From contig OX457052.1 of NCBI GenBank assembly GCA_949752735.1, positions 31,797,483-31,861,482 on the forward strand: DNA of 64,000 nt, in the 5' to 3' direction. A program made the position numbers and the translations under genes. Below, in pieces: positions 42,635 through 54,600 of this stretch (position 1 is the first letter of the stretch; each line of letters begins with the position of its first letter). The notes under the pieces were generated by a model that saw only the letters and a program-made list of their open reading frames with translations, made no database searches and was not told the DNA's origin. This stretch comes from Lumbricus terrestris. Lineage: Eukaryota > Annelida > Clitellata > Crassiclitellata > Lumbricidae.

Positions 42635-42720
42635 CCAACCTTTGGAGCAGACGTCATTCCCTGATTCAATCGCGATACGAATCAGATTCCCACAAGTCTA
42701 TGGTATACATATTCGTAAAG

Positions 42721-42927
42721 ATGCTTGCTGTCTACACCGTGCTCCTGTTGACTCTGATTGGCTCTGGTATTCTGTCATCGAGTGTTCATGCTAAGTCTAG
42801 CAAGTCCAGCGGATCCGGAGACAGAAATCAGAAAGGCTACTGCAAAAACTCTGCTATAAGCATCAAGACGGTTGAGGAGAAGATCAAGTATCTCGCCGGG
42901 TGCAAAGCAACTCTTCCATCTTGCGAG
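42721..42927 (+). CDS. P4 exon 1
   Basis: 207 nt, ends TGCGAG, then GTTAGA. Mature N-terminus KSSKSSGSGDRNQKGYCKNS as in P2, with T/I changes at ISIKTVEEK. Confidence 0.8.
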
Positions 42928-45685
42928 GTTAGAATAATCATTTTTCTCAGATGAACGCTAAAATGCAAGACACCATCGGTTGATTTTATTCTGCCTTTAC
43001 CCACTTCATTATAATTGATTCATTTCCTGCACACTTACAATTTTCGTGTGCTGAATTGTCTTCACATCCATTCTTCAATCTTCATAATTATGAGAAACCC
43101 CACATTGTACAATCTTATTTAGCCTATAGGCCTACACCTATTTGCTATACATTCCAACTAGGCTATCTCCCCTTGCAACTTCTGGATAGGCTGGTGGGTA
43201 GTCTTTACTCTTTAAGCTTATGCAAAAAATCATTGCACAATTGCACAGGCAATTATGTAATATAAATATCCTCTTGTTTCAGTGTTGACTGTTGAACATG
43301 CAGCTATGAAAAATTTAAATCGCACTGTCACAATTATTTGTTAAAGCAAGGACTTATCAGCAAGATTGACGTCTACAATGGCAACAGCAGAAAAACGACG
43401 ACGGTGTTGACCTGCTCTGGCTGCGCAAGTCCTCAGGTTCCGATCACCTGCTCGTCAGATTGCAAGAATGTTCTAGACATCTTTCGCCACGACTTGGACA
43501 AGTTTTGTGAGGTTGCTTTCTCACAGTGCAAAAACATCACAATATACAGGTATTGATACCAGCGTTTTTATTCTCTGTCTATCAGCTTTGCTATGAATAT
43601 TTACAATGTAAGTAATGTAAGTAGGTAAATTGAGTTAGCATCCAATATTTTCTTTAAAGAATTGTTTATTTTGCGGGATTTATTAAATGCTTCAGACGCG
43701 TGATACACGTGTGCTAACTAGGGTCGGGAGCGCTACTGAATCTATGAGTGGCGCTAAATAAATGTTCAATTACAATTACAATTACAATGTACACAGAGCC
43801 AACAACTTTCTGTTGTGCCAATCATCATCCAACGTTTCGATAGCACTTCGTACCTCTCGAATGCTATCGCTTTCCAGCTTACATCGTACGTTGATCCCAG
43901 TAATCTGTTTCCTGTGAACAGTTTGACTTTATGAAATGTCATTATACCGTTTCCTTTCCCATGTCACTCTCAGCTCACCCTCCTAACTCTCCATTATGCT
44001 ACCAGCGCAACTGGCGACACTGTGAACCATCAGATAATATTCTGACTTGATTTGACTTACTTGACTTATGGCCGTCCGGCGATGCATTCAGTACGCGTCA
44101 GCCGCTTTCCCATGGTAGCTCTCCACTTTTGTCTATCCTGCGCTACATCCGTCGCCTCCTGTATCGTCATCCCCACTGCTTGGCAGTCATCTCTTATCGT
44201 GTCGATTTGGTGTGCTTGCCATGGTTAAGTTTCATGATCCTTTGGGAATGTAGGGCGACTGATAAGGTCTCTCCCCTGTCCTCGGTTCAGATTTAGCCAG
44301 GTTGTTCCCTGTTGCCCGGGAGAGACGACGAGGACGTACTGAACCACCTCCCCAGATAATATTGTAGAAGGTTGCAAATATGCTTCTGTCTCGCTGGTAT
44401 TCTGCTCAATGGCTGAGATCCTTTTTTAGTGAGCGCTAGGTTATTCTTTTTGGTCCATGGTTCCCGAAGTCCATGTGTGCTTCTGTTCAAAACTGAACTT
44501 CCTGGGCATAGTCTTGAGCACTTTCTCTTCAGTCTCTAACTATGGTCTCGCCCTTTCGACTCAAACGCTGCACTGGCCCGGTTGCTACTGTTCCTTAAGG
44601 TCGCACACCCACTACGCAGAACCATGCATTCTCGATATTGTTAAGACCCTCCAAGAACCCCAAGATATTCTACTCTCATCTCATTGAACCAGTTTAACCT
44701 GGCCATCCAATTGTCTGATGCGCGCCCAGAGGCACTGCGCAAATTCGCAATGAATGAATAAACAATTACGTTGCTACCAAGCTTGGTATTTAGATGCCCA
44801 ACTACGACATTAAAAAAAGCAACAGTTAGACAATATTGGAGAAAAACGCTTCGTAGAAATGCTTGCGAGATTAACCGTTAAGAAATGATCAGTCGCAAGA
44901 CGGATCATCGGCCAGTCGTCCTAACAGCAGCTGTGCCTAAACGACATCATGAGGTCGACATTTTGCAGCTGGAAGAAAGCAAATTCAGCGCCGCACCTTC
45001 ATATGCGCTGGAGTGCTCCTACATGTAGGCCTACATGCAATGCTACGCAAGTCGATAACAAAACATAGAACTGATACTCGAGGATACGCTTGCGCTTATA
45101 CCATAGGCCTACTCATTACGTCTTTAAATTAAAATCGAAAAGTTTACTCAGTCGCCGATTTCAAAATGCTGTAATTTTATAAATCGCAGAAGAACGTTTT
45201 CGATTCTTGAAGAACGTTGCCATTATCAGAGGGTTTAATGCATTCATAACACTTGATAGCCCATACTTCTGTTTCTTTGCCTTAGATGTGGCTCTCCCTC
45301 TATACCGACCACAGATTCTACCAAAGCACCAACTACGTTGCTGAAAACGACCGTGACTTCTACTGCGGCACCAACTACGACTGTAGCAACGACCACAACT
45401 TCTACCGCAGCACCAACTACGACTGTAGCAACGACCACAACCTCTACCGCAACACCAACACCGAATCCAACCAACCCCACAACGACTCCGATAGCGATCA
45501 CAGCTTCCAACGAAACATTAACATACCCACCAACCGATTCATCTGTATTGAACCCTGAGCAAACTACCAATAGGCCTACTGTTCCTGCGCCCACAACCGC
45601 TATGAGCATTCCAGCCCCAGCTCCCGGTTTTACCCCTTTTCATGACGAACCTGAACCTGACTATTATTCTACATATGCAGCCTAA
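42721..45685 (+). CDS. P4: full-length family-P secreted protein with mucin-like tail
   Basis: Exons 42,721-42,927, 43,347-43,549 and 45,286-45,685 join into 810 nt, 269 residues. Signal peptide residues 1-24 (MLAVYTVLLLTLIGSG.., end SVHA). Cys-rich region with 10 Cys to about residue 138. A Thr/Pro/Ser tail of about 130 residues with a 36-bp internal repeat (STAAPTTTVATTTT) follows, ending with PGFTPFHDEPEPDYYSTYAA, whose acidic/Tyr end is echoed in the untranslated continuations of P2 and P3. The tail is a likely O-glycosylation platform. An upstream in-frame ATG (42,700) would only lengthen the signal. The Cys-rich domain is not one I recognise. Confidence 0.8.
43347..43549 (+). CDS. P4 exon 2
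   Basis: 203 nt, six Cys (LTCSGC, PITC, SDC, KFC, SQC), donor ATATACAG, then GTATTG. A 2-bp deletion relative to P2 lies just upstream of the chosen acceptor and so stays intronic. Confidence 0.75.
44042..44352 (-). mobile_element. 5'-truncated LINE insertion with 11-bp TSD in P4 intron 2
   Basis: CAGATAATATT flanks both sides (44,031-44,041 and 44,353-44,363). On the minus strand the C-terminal end of a LINE ORF is readable (HQIDTIRDDCQAVGMTIQEA, DVAQDRQKWRATMGKRLTRT, ECIAGRP, stop), then a short AAGTCAAGTAAGTCAAATCA tail. An upstream in-frame stop shows decay. Borders, truncation and tail fit target-primed reverse transcription. Confidence 0.85.
45286..45685 (+). CDS. P4 exon 3 (mucin-like tail)
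   Basis: After TTTGCCTTAG; completes Arg, then CGSPSIPTTDSTKAPTTLLK and Thr/Pro-rich repeats, to TAA. The minus-strand Val-rich ORF over the same bases is its shadow. Confidence 0.8.
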
Positions 45686-46246
45686 CTAAGCGTCTATTAA
45701 TTCCTTTACCAAAATAGACAACCCATCAAGCCCCAGAAGAGTACTTCCCCCAGGTTTTTTAAAATTTTCAAAACACGCATGCACTGCCATGCAGACATGC
45801 CCAATGCATAGCCTAAAATATTATATTAAAAGCCAAATCCACGACATGTAGCCTAAAGTCATCTGCTACCGTTCTGGTCTGAATATTTATTAATTTACTG
45901 AAGAATGTGGTTATCCACACTCCAAGGGGACTATTCAGAAGTGCTCTGGACTTAGCATGGCAAAAATTACAGTACTGTTATGAGTCAATGAAAAAATGTC
46001 TCAACTGATCTAGAATGCAGCAGTTTGACTTTTTATTTACCTCAAGAATCTCGCTGTCGTACACTTCTATCGACAAAAATGAACGAATAAATGAATGAAT
46101 ACAAGTGCACAGATCACAGTTTTACCCTTTAGTTATTTTTCTACAATTCTTATACTGAATAGGCTACATCGGTAGATTTATAAAGCGCCGCTCAGGCTCT
46201 CACAGTGCACACCATTAATAAAACAATAGAAGAATGTAGCCTATGA

Positions 46247-46346
46247 CTGAGCACTTGTCGCAGTGTTTCTTCAAGATTACTACTCAGAGGCGCTCTCGTC
46301 TGCAGCGCGGACACTGAAACTCAGTTACACACCGAAACGCGCGAGC
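46247..46346 (-). mobile_element. tRNA-SINE remnant (tail half)
   Basis: CACTTGTCGCAGTGTTTCTT..CTACTCAGAGGCGCTCTCG shares tail and body with the other SINEs; the tRNA-like half is cut off. Orthologous to the copy after P2. Confidence 0.6.
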
Positions 46347-46347
46347 A

Positions 46348-46531
46348 AAAACGGTGGGTGACCTCTATAAAAGTGGTATAACTTTTGTTCTGTGTGAAAT
46401 TTGTGATAAAATCTGGCCATCATGTGTAAATATGAATTGTCTTTAAGACTGTAAAATTTCATTTCGAAAATTCTTACTTTTGACCAAGATATTGGCAAAA
46501 AACCTAAGGGGTCTTTTTTGGCGCACCCTGT
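46348..46531 (-). mobile_element. Solo end of a mariner-type element
   Basis: Ends (minus strand) ACAGGGTGCGCCAAAAAAGA, then CCCC, next to TA, the typical ACAGGGTG...CCAAAAA terminus of many mariner-like elements. The other end and the transposase are absent. Confidence 0.6.
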
Positions 46532-47070
46532 ATATTATATACATACATACATACATACATACATACATACATACATACATACATACATACATACATACAT
46601 TCATACATACATACATACATACATACATACATACATACATACATACATACATACATACATACATACATACATACATACATACATACATACATACATACAT
46701 ACATACATACATACATACATACATACATACATGCATACATACATACGTAACATAACATACATGCGTGCGTACGGGCATACATACATACATACATACGTAC
46801 ATGCATACATACATACATACATTCATTCATACATACATACATACATACATACATACATACATACATACATACATACATACATACATACATACATACGTAA
46901 CATAACATACATGCGTGCGTACGTACGTACGTACGTACGTACATGCATACATACATACATACGTACATGCATACATACATACATACATACATACATACAT
47001 ACGTACATACGTACATACGTACATACGTACGTGCATACATGCATACACACATACAAACATACACAATGCT
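46531..47070. repeat. (ACAT)n microsatellite
   Basis: About 540 bp with a duplicated internal block (GTAACATAACATACATGCGT at 46,746 and 46,897). All ORFs here are artefacts. Confidence 0.95.
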
Positions 47071-47244
47071 GAAGTGCCTTTCTTCAGGCGTCCATTATCA
47101 CTTCAAAAGCCCATCTGAAACGTGTGTTTTGATTAAATCTGCCATAATAGATAGAACAAATCGATTTTTTCCGTCCAAGTCTCACATTGGATTGTAGGAG
47201 GCCTACTTTTGTGTATATAAGGACCACAATGCAATGGGAAACCT

Positions 47245-47715
47245 GAGCGTATGTATATATATATATACATATACATATTTGTGTATGTATAAAATAATTA
47301 TAACGGCCACAATTGGTTCGATCAATAAAATCCCGATCCAGCGAGCTAATGGATGCTTACACAAGTTCGATTTCTGCGAAGACTAGGTGACAGGTTTAAA
47401 AGCATTGATGATTGATTGTGCTGCTGCTGGATCTCCACGGTTCTGCTACTGATATCTTGTCGACAATAAGATTTCTTCTCACCCTCTGCTCTATGTGTAT
47501 ATATATATACATATACATGTACATATACATATACATATGCATATAGATGCACATGTACATATACATATACATAATATGTATATGTATGTATATGTATATG
47601 CATTATGTATATTATACATAATGCATATACATATACATATATACATAGTGCATATACATATACATACATAGGCCTACATAATATGCATATTGCATATACA
47701 TATATACGGGGTTTT
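47245..47715. repeat. TA/TACATA-rich repeats
   Basis: (TA)n at 47,250-47,300, and a palindromic ATATACATATACATGTACAT-type region at 47,490-47,710 able to fold on itself. Nothing coding is seen in 47,070-48,140. Confidence 0.8.
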
Positions 47716-48144
47716 TATCCACAATCACCTACTCACTCCCGATGTCTGTGCATGTGCTTCTAAGTGAGCTAATTTGTGTGTGTCTATTTATGTCCGTCTT
47801 TCTGTCATCTTGTTCCACGAGCACTCTCTATCGTTCCATAACTATACGTACGCATTCTGGCACCCTGTGTATGTCTGTGTTTGTATCTGTGGTTATTTCT
47901 CGGACCACTTCCGGCACTCTGGTTATTTATTATTTTCTTTAGCCTTCCCTGCTGCAGTGTTTTTCCACTTTGGGAGTGAGACTTTCACTTCGATAACATT
48001 CAATTAAGCAGAGAGTAATGGCAACAACTCAGAGCATGCCATCCTACAGGCTGTAATAGGTCTTTCATGCGCGCGTACCCAAGTGAAGTTCGTCTGTCAA
48101 ATGCACGATTCGTTTCCCGTGCAGAAATGTACCAGGACGTTTAA

Positions 48145-51100
48145 CCCTCTACCGCATGAATTTTTTTAAATATTTTTTTTTAAAACAAAAAATATTTTTT
48201 TCTGTTGGTATTAGGGTACACACTATGGGAAAAATGTTATCTAAACCAAAAAAAATTATTAAAGGTGAATAAATGACGAAAATGTATGAAATGCCAATCG
48301 GCATCTTCATGCACAATGTAACCAATCGAATGCATCTTCATGGGTCGGCAATATCTGCAAAATTATTATTTATTTTGCATAAATGTATCCACATAATGAT
48401 GCAACAGCATGAAAGTTCATGTAAGAAAATGAAGCATACACTACAGAGAATGAACACGACCATGAAAGTACTCAGTAAATCTCAGCATAAAACCATCTTC
48501 AATGTCTTGTACTGCATTCTCCCTGATCGCAAGGGACAAATGCAGTTACACAAATAAATTACTGTTACTCCGTGTGAAACCGCTTGAAACAGTTTTTGTC
48601 CTTTGAAAAGCATAGACTTATGTTGCACTTTTCGCAGGAAACACGTGATTGTCCACTACAGCCGGGTAGACGGCAGCGCAGTCTTTTGACGGTCCAAGTT
48701 GGCCAGTGGCTGGTGTCGTCTGTGCGAACATCGGCAACTGGGACAGGATGCCTACGTCTTGCCTTCTTCGCGACCGATTGAAGTTCACTCTCCATGCTCG
48801 GTCGACCCGCTCTCTTCCTATTTGTGCCTTTATTAGACTTACACAAACCTACAGCAACACCAGAGATCGAAACACATTACTATGCATGCAAAATCTAATG
48901 TGCAGTATTTTTATCAAAGTTTTACCTTCATAAGAAATTATTCATATATCAGTAATACACATGAGACTAAAATAAAAGATTGCATTCACTCAACAGAACT
49001 GAACAACTCAACAACTGAAAAAGACAAATTCAATAAATAAAATATGATGAGAGAAATAATTCTGTGTCAGCAAGTAAAAGACAAATTGTTGAGTGAGACT
49101 ATCACACTTGACTATCTTACCTTCTGCAATCTGAGCCTTGAATTCTGCCAATCTGAGAACTTCCGATGTGTTGTTTTGTTGCGAACGAGCTCGCCTGTAC
49201 AGTAGCCATGCGTTCACTACAGCCATGTCCAGAAAATGGAAGAACAGTCTGTGATACCATTTCTTTGATCGAATGGTAATTCGATAAAGTCCCATGAGGC
49301 TGTCAAGCAAATCCACACCACCCATATGCTGGTTATAGATGGAGATTATCTGAGGGCAGTCAATTTCCTTTCTTGCTTTCTGTGCCGAAAACCATCGCAT
49401 CACTTTTATTCTGGGCTCTGTGCCCACATATGTTGAAAGAAGATTGACGACTTTGTTGTCATACCACTGTACAAATGTAATGGTGACCCCATCTACATCA
49501 GTCGTGTACTCCGCCATGGATCCGCGGCCAATCTTCTTCAAATCTTTTTGAGATTTTTCTGAAAAACCCTGCAGCCTGTTCACTCTCACTGTCCCAACAC
49601 TTTGTATAGATTGGTGTTCCAAATACACAAGCAGATCAATGCTAGTGAAATAATTGTCAAAGTACAACTTGTGTCCAACAGGTGGAATGGTCCTGGCCAG
49701 GCGCACTACGACGTTGGCACTTGGTCCACAATCCTTTTCTTTAGCCAGGACATGGTTTTCTTTACCCGTATACACTTCCATGTCATATGCAAAACCTGAT
49801 TTACCGGAGAGTACCCAGATCTTGTAGCCCCACTTGTGTGGTTTGCTTTTGTTGTACTGCTTCAGTCTGCTGCGACCTTTGAAAGGCACAACTTGTTCGT
49901 CTACACACAATGACTCCTCCTTAGGAATTGTATTGAGACAATCACGAATCTGTGTGATTAGTGGTCTGATCTTATAAAGTCGATCGCCATCTGGTTCTGC
50001 AGCCGTATTATCGTTGAAGTGGATAAAACGCTTGATTTCTTCCCATCTGTTGACTGTCATGACTTCCGATACGTTGTTTACTTTGTATTTGGCATTCCAG
50101 TATCTTCTTGCACTGGGTAGTACGATCAGAGACATCCACATGGTTATGCCCAGAAACTTTTCTAATTCTGGAACTGTCAGCTTGATGGGTTTCTCAGGAC
50201 GAGTTTGAACAGCGTAAAGGTTAGTCTGTTCAACGATATGCTGCTCCAGCGTAACCGGGAATACCTTCCTAAAAAACTGAATGGGAGTTTTTAATTCCAC
50301 AACATCCGGACCAAGACTCACATCGCCGGAGAAGGGTGATCGCCTTTCTACCGTATCTTTAGAAGTTTTCCACAGAAGTCTGCGTTTCACTTTGCCTGCT
50401 CTAGTCTTGGATATCCCAGTGCTTGTTGTTGGCATGTTGAGGCACGGAGACTCCGGGCGCTCAAGGTCGCTGTGCTCTTCTGAAATTGCATCCCTGTCCA
50501 CTGGTGGATTATGATCCTCATCATGCTCTTCTGAACTTTCATCCCTGTCCACAGGTGGATTATAATCCTCATCACGTTCGTTGTCTGATGACAACTGACT
50601 GTCATCACTCTCAACAGGAATTACTCTTCTAACCACCTTCTTCTTCGTCTTTCTTTTTCCATAAAACGATTTCACATTCATGGTAGCCATCTGGTAAATC
50701 AATATACATAACAAATTATTGCATTTATAAACATTTACCACTCAATATTACTACTAAATCACAATTATACCTGACTTATCCAACAATGAAAAAGTTCTGT
50801 TGAAACGGAAAGCAGTCATCAGCATAGTGTTTATGTTGCATGATGATGCCAATCGGCATACCATTTTTGTCATTCAATGTTACGATAGTCGTTTATTCTA
50901 ACTCTACCAACTAAATTTTACCACAAAACACATTCAAAAAGGTTATTTGACGTAGTTTGAATTTTACCTGGATATGAAATCCAACAATAATGAAACAATG
51001 TGGAAAAATCTGATTTCGTTGATAAACACACGGTATTTCGAAAATATGTCAGAAATAGAACAAGAGCATAGATATATAAACAAAGACTAGATTTCACTTT

Positions 51101-51214
51101 ATTATTATATCTACTATCCCAGAGATACGCATAGTGATGCCAATTGTCATCGTAGAGTTTATTAACAACGCATGGCAGAAATGATGCCAATCAGCATCAC
51201 TATGCGGTAGAGGG
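48145..51214 (-). mobile_element. Complete piggyBac element (TTAA TSD)
   Basis: TTAA (48,141 and 51,215) directly abuts 13-bp terminal inverted repeats CCCTCTACCGCAT. The 3,070-bp interior encodes one intact two-exon transposase. Near-palindromic motifs of the type ATGCCAATCGGCAT occur near both ends (48,291; 50,848; 51,135; 51,184). With intact ORF, ends and target duplication it looks autonomous or recently so. It lies between P4 and FReD-B. Confidence 0.92.
48565..50690 (-). CDS. piggyBac transposase (DDE_Tnp_1_7 family)
   Basis: Exon 1 49,121-50,690 and exon 2 48,565-48,848 (intron GTAAGATAG...TGCTGTAG) join into 618 codons. The start MATMNVKSF was chosen because it follows a CAG and precedes a family-like acidic N-terminus; upstream codons are A/T-rich. 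The N-terminus carries a tandem duplication of an acidic block (NPPVDRD twice). The catalytic triad fits Asp264 (CVDEQ), Asp345 (LYFDNYF) and Asp460 (HMGGVD), with Asp463. Exon 2 ends in the Cys-rich zinc domain RCRLPGC, C..C..LC, NCFKRFH. It would cut and paste at TTAA in the nucleus. No stop or frameshift is seen. Confidence 0.92.
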
Positions 51215-51367
51215 TTAAGACATGTATGCTACATTGGATTCTTCAGCCTGGAAATTATAGGGCTGCAAACTTACTCTCGAATTAATCCATTGGAAGTGAA
51301 ATCGGAATTCTCTAGAGATTCCACTCGATAAAGTCTCTGCATTATAAAGTATTCGACAGCTGGAAGT

Positions 51368-51682
51368 ATGAAACCGTGTACATTCGTTGTGCTGCTAAAC
51401 ACACTTCTACTGACTTCTCGCGCGTTGAATTTTGCATGTGGTGCAATGATGCAGACGGGAAAATTTTATTTAACTGTACATGGGAAAGATCGTTGCCCCG
51501 ATTCGTCTTCTACAAGGTTAATTGGGGTTGAACCAGCACGATCTCGAGTGGATTGCGCCGTTCGGTGCATATTAGTTCCGGAGTGTACCTCGCATGCCTA
51601 TTATAGGAGCAAGAAACTTTGCTCTTTGTATGCGCCGACACCCGACAGTTTGCTACAAATACCCGATTGCTCGTTTATGTTG
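51368..51682 (+). CDS. FReD-B exon 1 (signal peptide, PAN-like)
   Basis: 315 nt; donor TTTATGTTG, then GTAAGATT. Much more diverged from FReD-A and FReD-C than the later exons are. A TATAAAG about 25 bp before the ATG (51,336) is probably too near to be the promoter. Confidence 0.7.
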
Positions 51683-54600
51683 GTAAGATTCCAAGGAGTT
51701 ATCTCCAGTAGGCCTAAGCTTCCTTTGTGTTTCTCTATAGCCTACTGTTGGTACAATTTTTTTCTGTGCATTTGAAGTAGGTCAGCTATCAACATGATTC
51801 CATATAATTATCTTAAAGTATAAAACTCAAAGTTTGTCCTTCTGTGTGTGGGATGCACCAATTTTGCCCGGAGGCCTACTCGGAAATTACAGCGATTCGT
51901 TTAAAAAAAAATTTGCAATCGATTCTTACCCACATTTGGAGTTAAACGCCACTATTTTCGGCTGCCAATTCACTTTATAAGTCCCGAGATGTCAACATTT
52001 AAACTTGCACACGATAAGCGATTCAAAATCCATTCACGTTGATCGCCGCCACAAGGCCTCCATTGACTACCAGAGAACTACAGCCAATGGCATGACGGTT
52101 TGAGGTCACGTGATATTTACTTCTATCGACAATATTTGCGAGGATTATTCTCGGCTTTTTTTTTCTGATCCACACGAGAAAATCATAAAGATCGCCATCC
52201 AAAAATCTTTCCATATTTTAAATTTCGCTGTTATAAAAACGATATATTAGACACGGCATAATTATGTTCACTAAACTCATGACGTCATTATTTTGAGCTC
52301 AAATCTTAACGTCACATCTCGCCAAACCGCGTAGCAAAAATGTTGTGGACGTAAATAATTCGAATATAACTGCAAATAATCGGAATAAAAAAGCGTAGAT
52401 TTAAAAAACTTCCTTTATCTAAGTGGCAAAGAACAATTTATGAAAAAAGCACGTTGCGCTGAATGGTAGTATCTTTTCAGAAAAAGTCGTTTTTCTCAGT
52501 TACGTGTCGAATGGACTTAACGGGTTTTGCTCTTCGATTATCGACCAGACCTGTACACCTAGCGGAGAGGTTCGTTACTTCTCCTTAACGCGGGGGTCGA
52601 TGGAAGGCGGGGTCAGAATGGTGAAGTCGGAACGGGGTCAGGCGTGGCTGGGGACAAAAACTTATATTTCCCGGGCAACGCCGGGTTATTCAGCTAGTAT
52701 TATATATTCATATATATATATTTCGTTAATGCAAGAAAATGAAGTTGACATACCACAACTAATATTATTAATATTATTATATGAGGAAGGAAATGAAATG
52801 AAGTATGGCCTACCAAATTATATCTGCAGGCGTTGTATTGGCCAGTGTTTTTGCTGTTAAGGAGTGAACCTATAAAATGACTATAATTGACCGTTATGAT
52901 ACTTCAAGGGAATACAACCGTGGAGAATGTAGGATTGATCGAGCAAAAAAACTCGATGAAATGACAAGCGATTGGAAACGGGAGGAGTTCAGTTTAAAAG
53001 CTCTGCAAGAAGAAGGCTAGAATTATTCGTGTGATATTTAGTACATTGATCCGCAACATAAGCGTCAGACAAAAAAGCAGATTGTATTATCGGTCTAGAA
53101 ACTCTAAACCCTAAAATGTAATTTCTCTTGATAGTTAAACCGTCCTTCATTTGCCGGGAGTGCCTCATTTAATTATTGAAGAGTCCCTACAATTTTTCTT
53201 CCGCATGTATATTTTCCGGGTAGGCCTAGAAGTCTAGAAAAATGCATTGGCAAAAGGATCATGAATAATTGTGGTATCTTTTTTAGATCCCGAGCGAGAT
53301 ATCAAGCACTTCTTTTCTAGGTAACCGGTTACATTGCTAATAAAGTTATCAAAGTATTGGCCAATACCCAAGCTAACTTGATTGGTTTGCGGTGGTGTAA
53401 CAGTCATTGCCAATTCTAGACTAAAAAATGTTGAAACACACCGGCAGAGATTCGTTGTGCCAAATAGATTATATTTAACTACACAAATTTCGCAGACACT
53501 GAGTTGGGACATGATGGATAATGCTTCCTCTTGTCATTTGAATGTTTTTCTCTTAAATTAAGCACTGTCGTTCATACATTAAATGAATTTGTAAAGCGCT
53601 TCTTCAAGTGGTCTATTCATAAGCGCACACAACCCCAGCGCTGCCAAAAAGAACTGCTTTAAGATGTGGAGGAGTGTCTGAGGAGTTCTAAAAAAGGAGC
53701 GGAGCGTCAAGGGGCGGCCATTCCAGGTCGAGGGTCTTATTGTCCTTCCACCGAGAAGGCAGATTCTGCATAGTGGAAGTACAATCAATATGGATGGAGA
53801 GGATACTTTATTCAGCCGAACGAAGGCAGCGGGAAGGCTTGCTTCATATAAGAATAACATATTTGCGTATATTTTAGCAGAGCGTTAGAAAAAGCCATTC
53901 CGGAAGTTTATTAATAACGAATTTAAATCTTTTAATCAGAGACCACCAAGCAGTAGGTATAAATCACAAATTGCGCTTTGTAGTGCAACAGAGAACAACT
54001 TTGCGCATTGTCGATTCGAATGGTTGCAGTCTCCCGTTCCAGTACAAATACAAAGAATACAACGGATGTATAAACGTTGACGGAATCGATATTCCTCAGT
54101 GTGCCGTTCTAAATGGTACCTTGGTCGATTGCACATTTCCGCCGGGTAGGTTTTGCTGCACCTTGCTCAAATACATAATGATAATAAATTCATTCTCGAG
54201 AATTGGCTAGTGCACAGATATGGGCAATAATGTGTTATAGCATTTGCATTGACTCGACACATTAGACTAATTTTTCTACCCAATAGTAGTGTTCTCTCAA
54301 ATGTACAGCAGAAGACAACATAATTTGAGATTGTAATTCGAAACATACAGGCAGCTGAACAAAACTAATTTTTATTTGCACCGTTTCCTGCGATGAATAA
54401 TATTCATTTATATATATACTAGAATATATTATATTTTTCTACATTATATTATATTAAATTGTATTGTATTATATTATAATCTAAACAGGATACATTGCAA
54501 AACAAGACGTCATCAATGTGACGATGGGAACATCGATTGTTCCTTTGCCGTGCATTAACAACTGGATCATCATGATGAACCGTTTCGATGGATCAGTGGA

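Larger units (their letters stand above)
41790..46345 (+). repeat. Segmental duplication unit P4
   Basis: Collinear with P2 from CTCTAAGAYGCCT...AATCGACCAGCTGTC to the terminal SINE remnant. Little transposon load apart from a LINE fragment in intron 2. Confidence 0.85.

Noticed and set aside
45244..45609. 121-codon Val/Gly-rich minus-strand ORF
   Set aside because: Antisense shadow of the Thr/Pro repeat of P4 exon 3.
48273..48557. 94-codon + strand ORF inside the piggyBac
   Set aside because: Opposite to the transposase, in the A/T-rich end region, no domain; likely chance.
52500..52640. TTTTCAG-KKSFFSVT as the missing FReD-B linker exon
   Set aside because: Only a vague likeness to KGVKSF, and available donors give the wrong phase.
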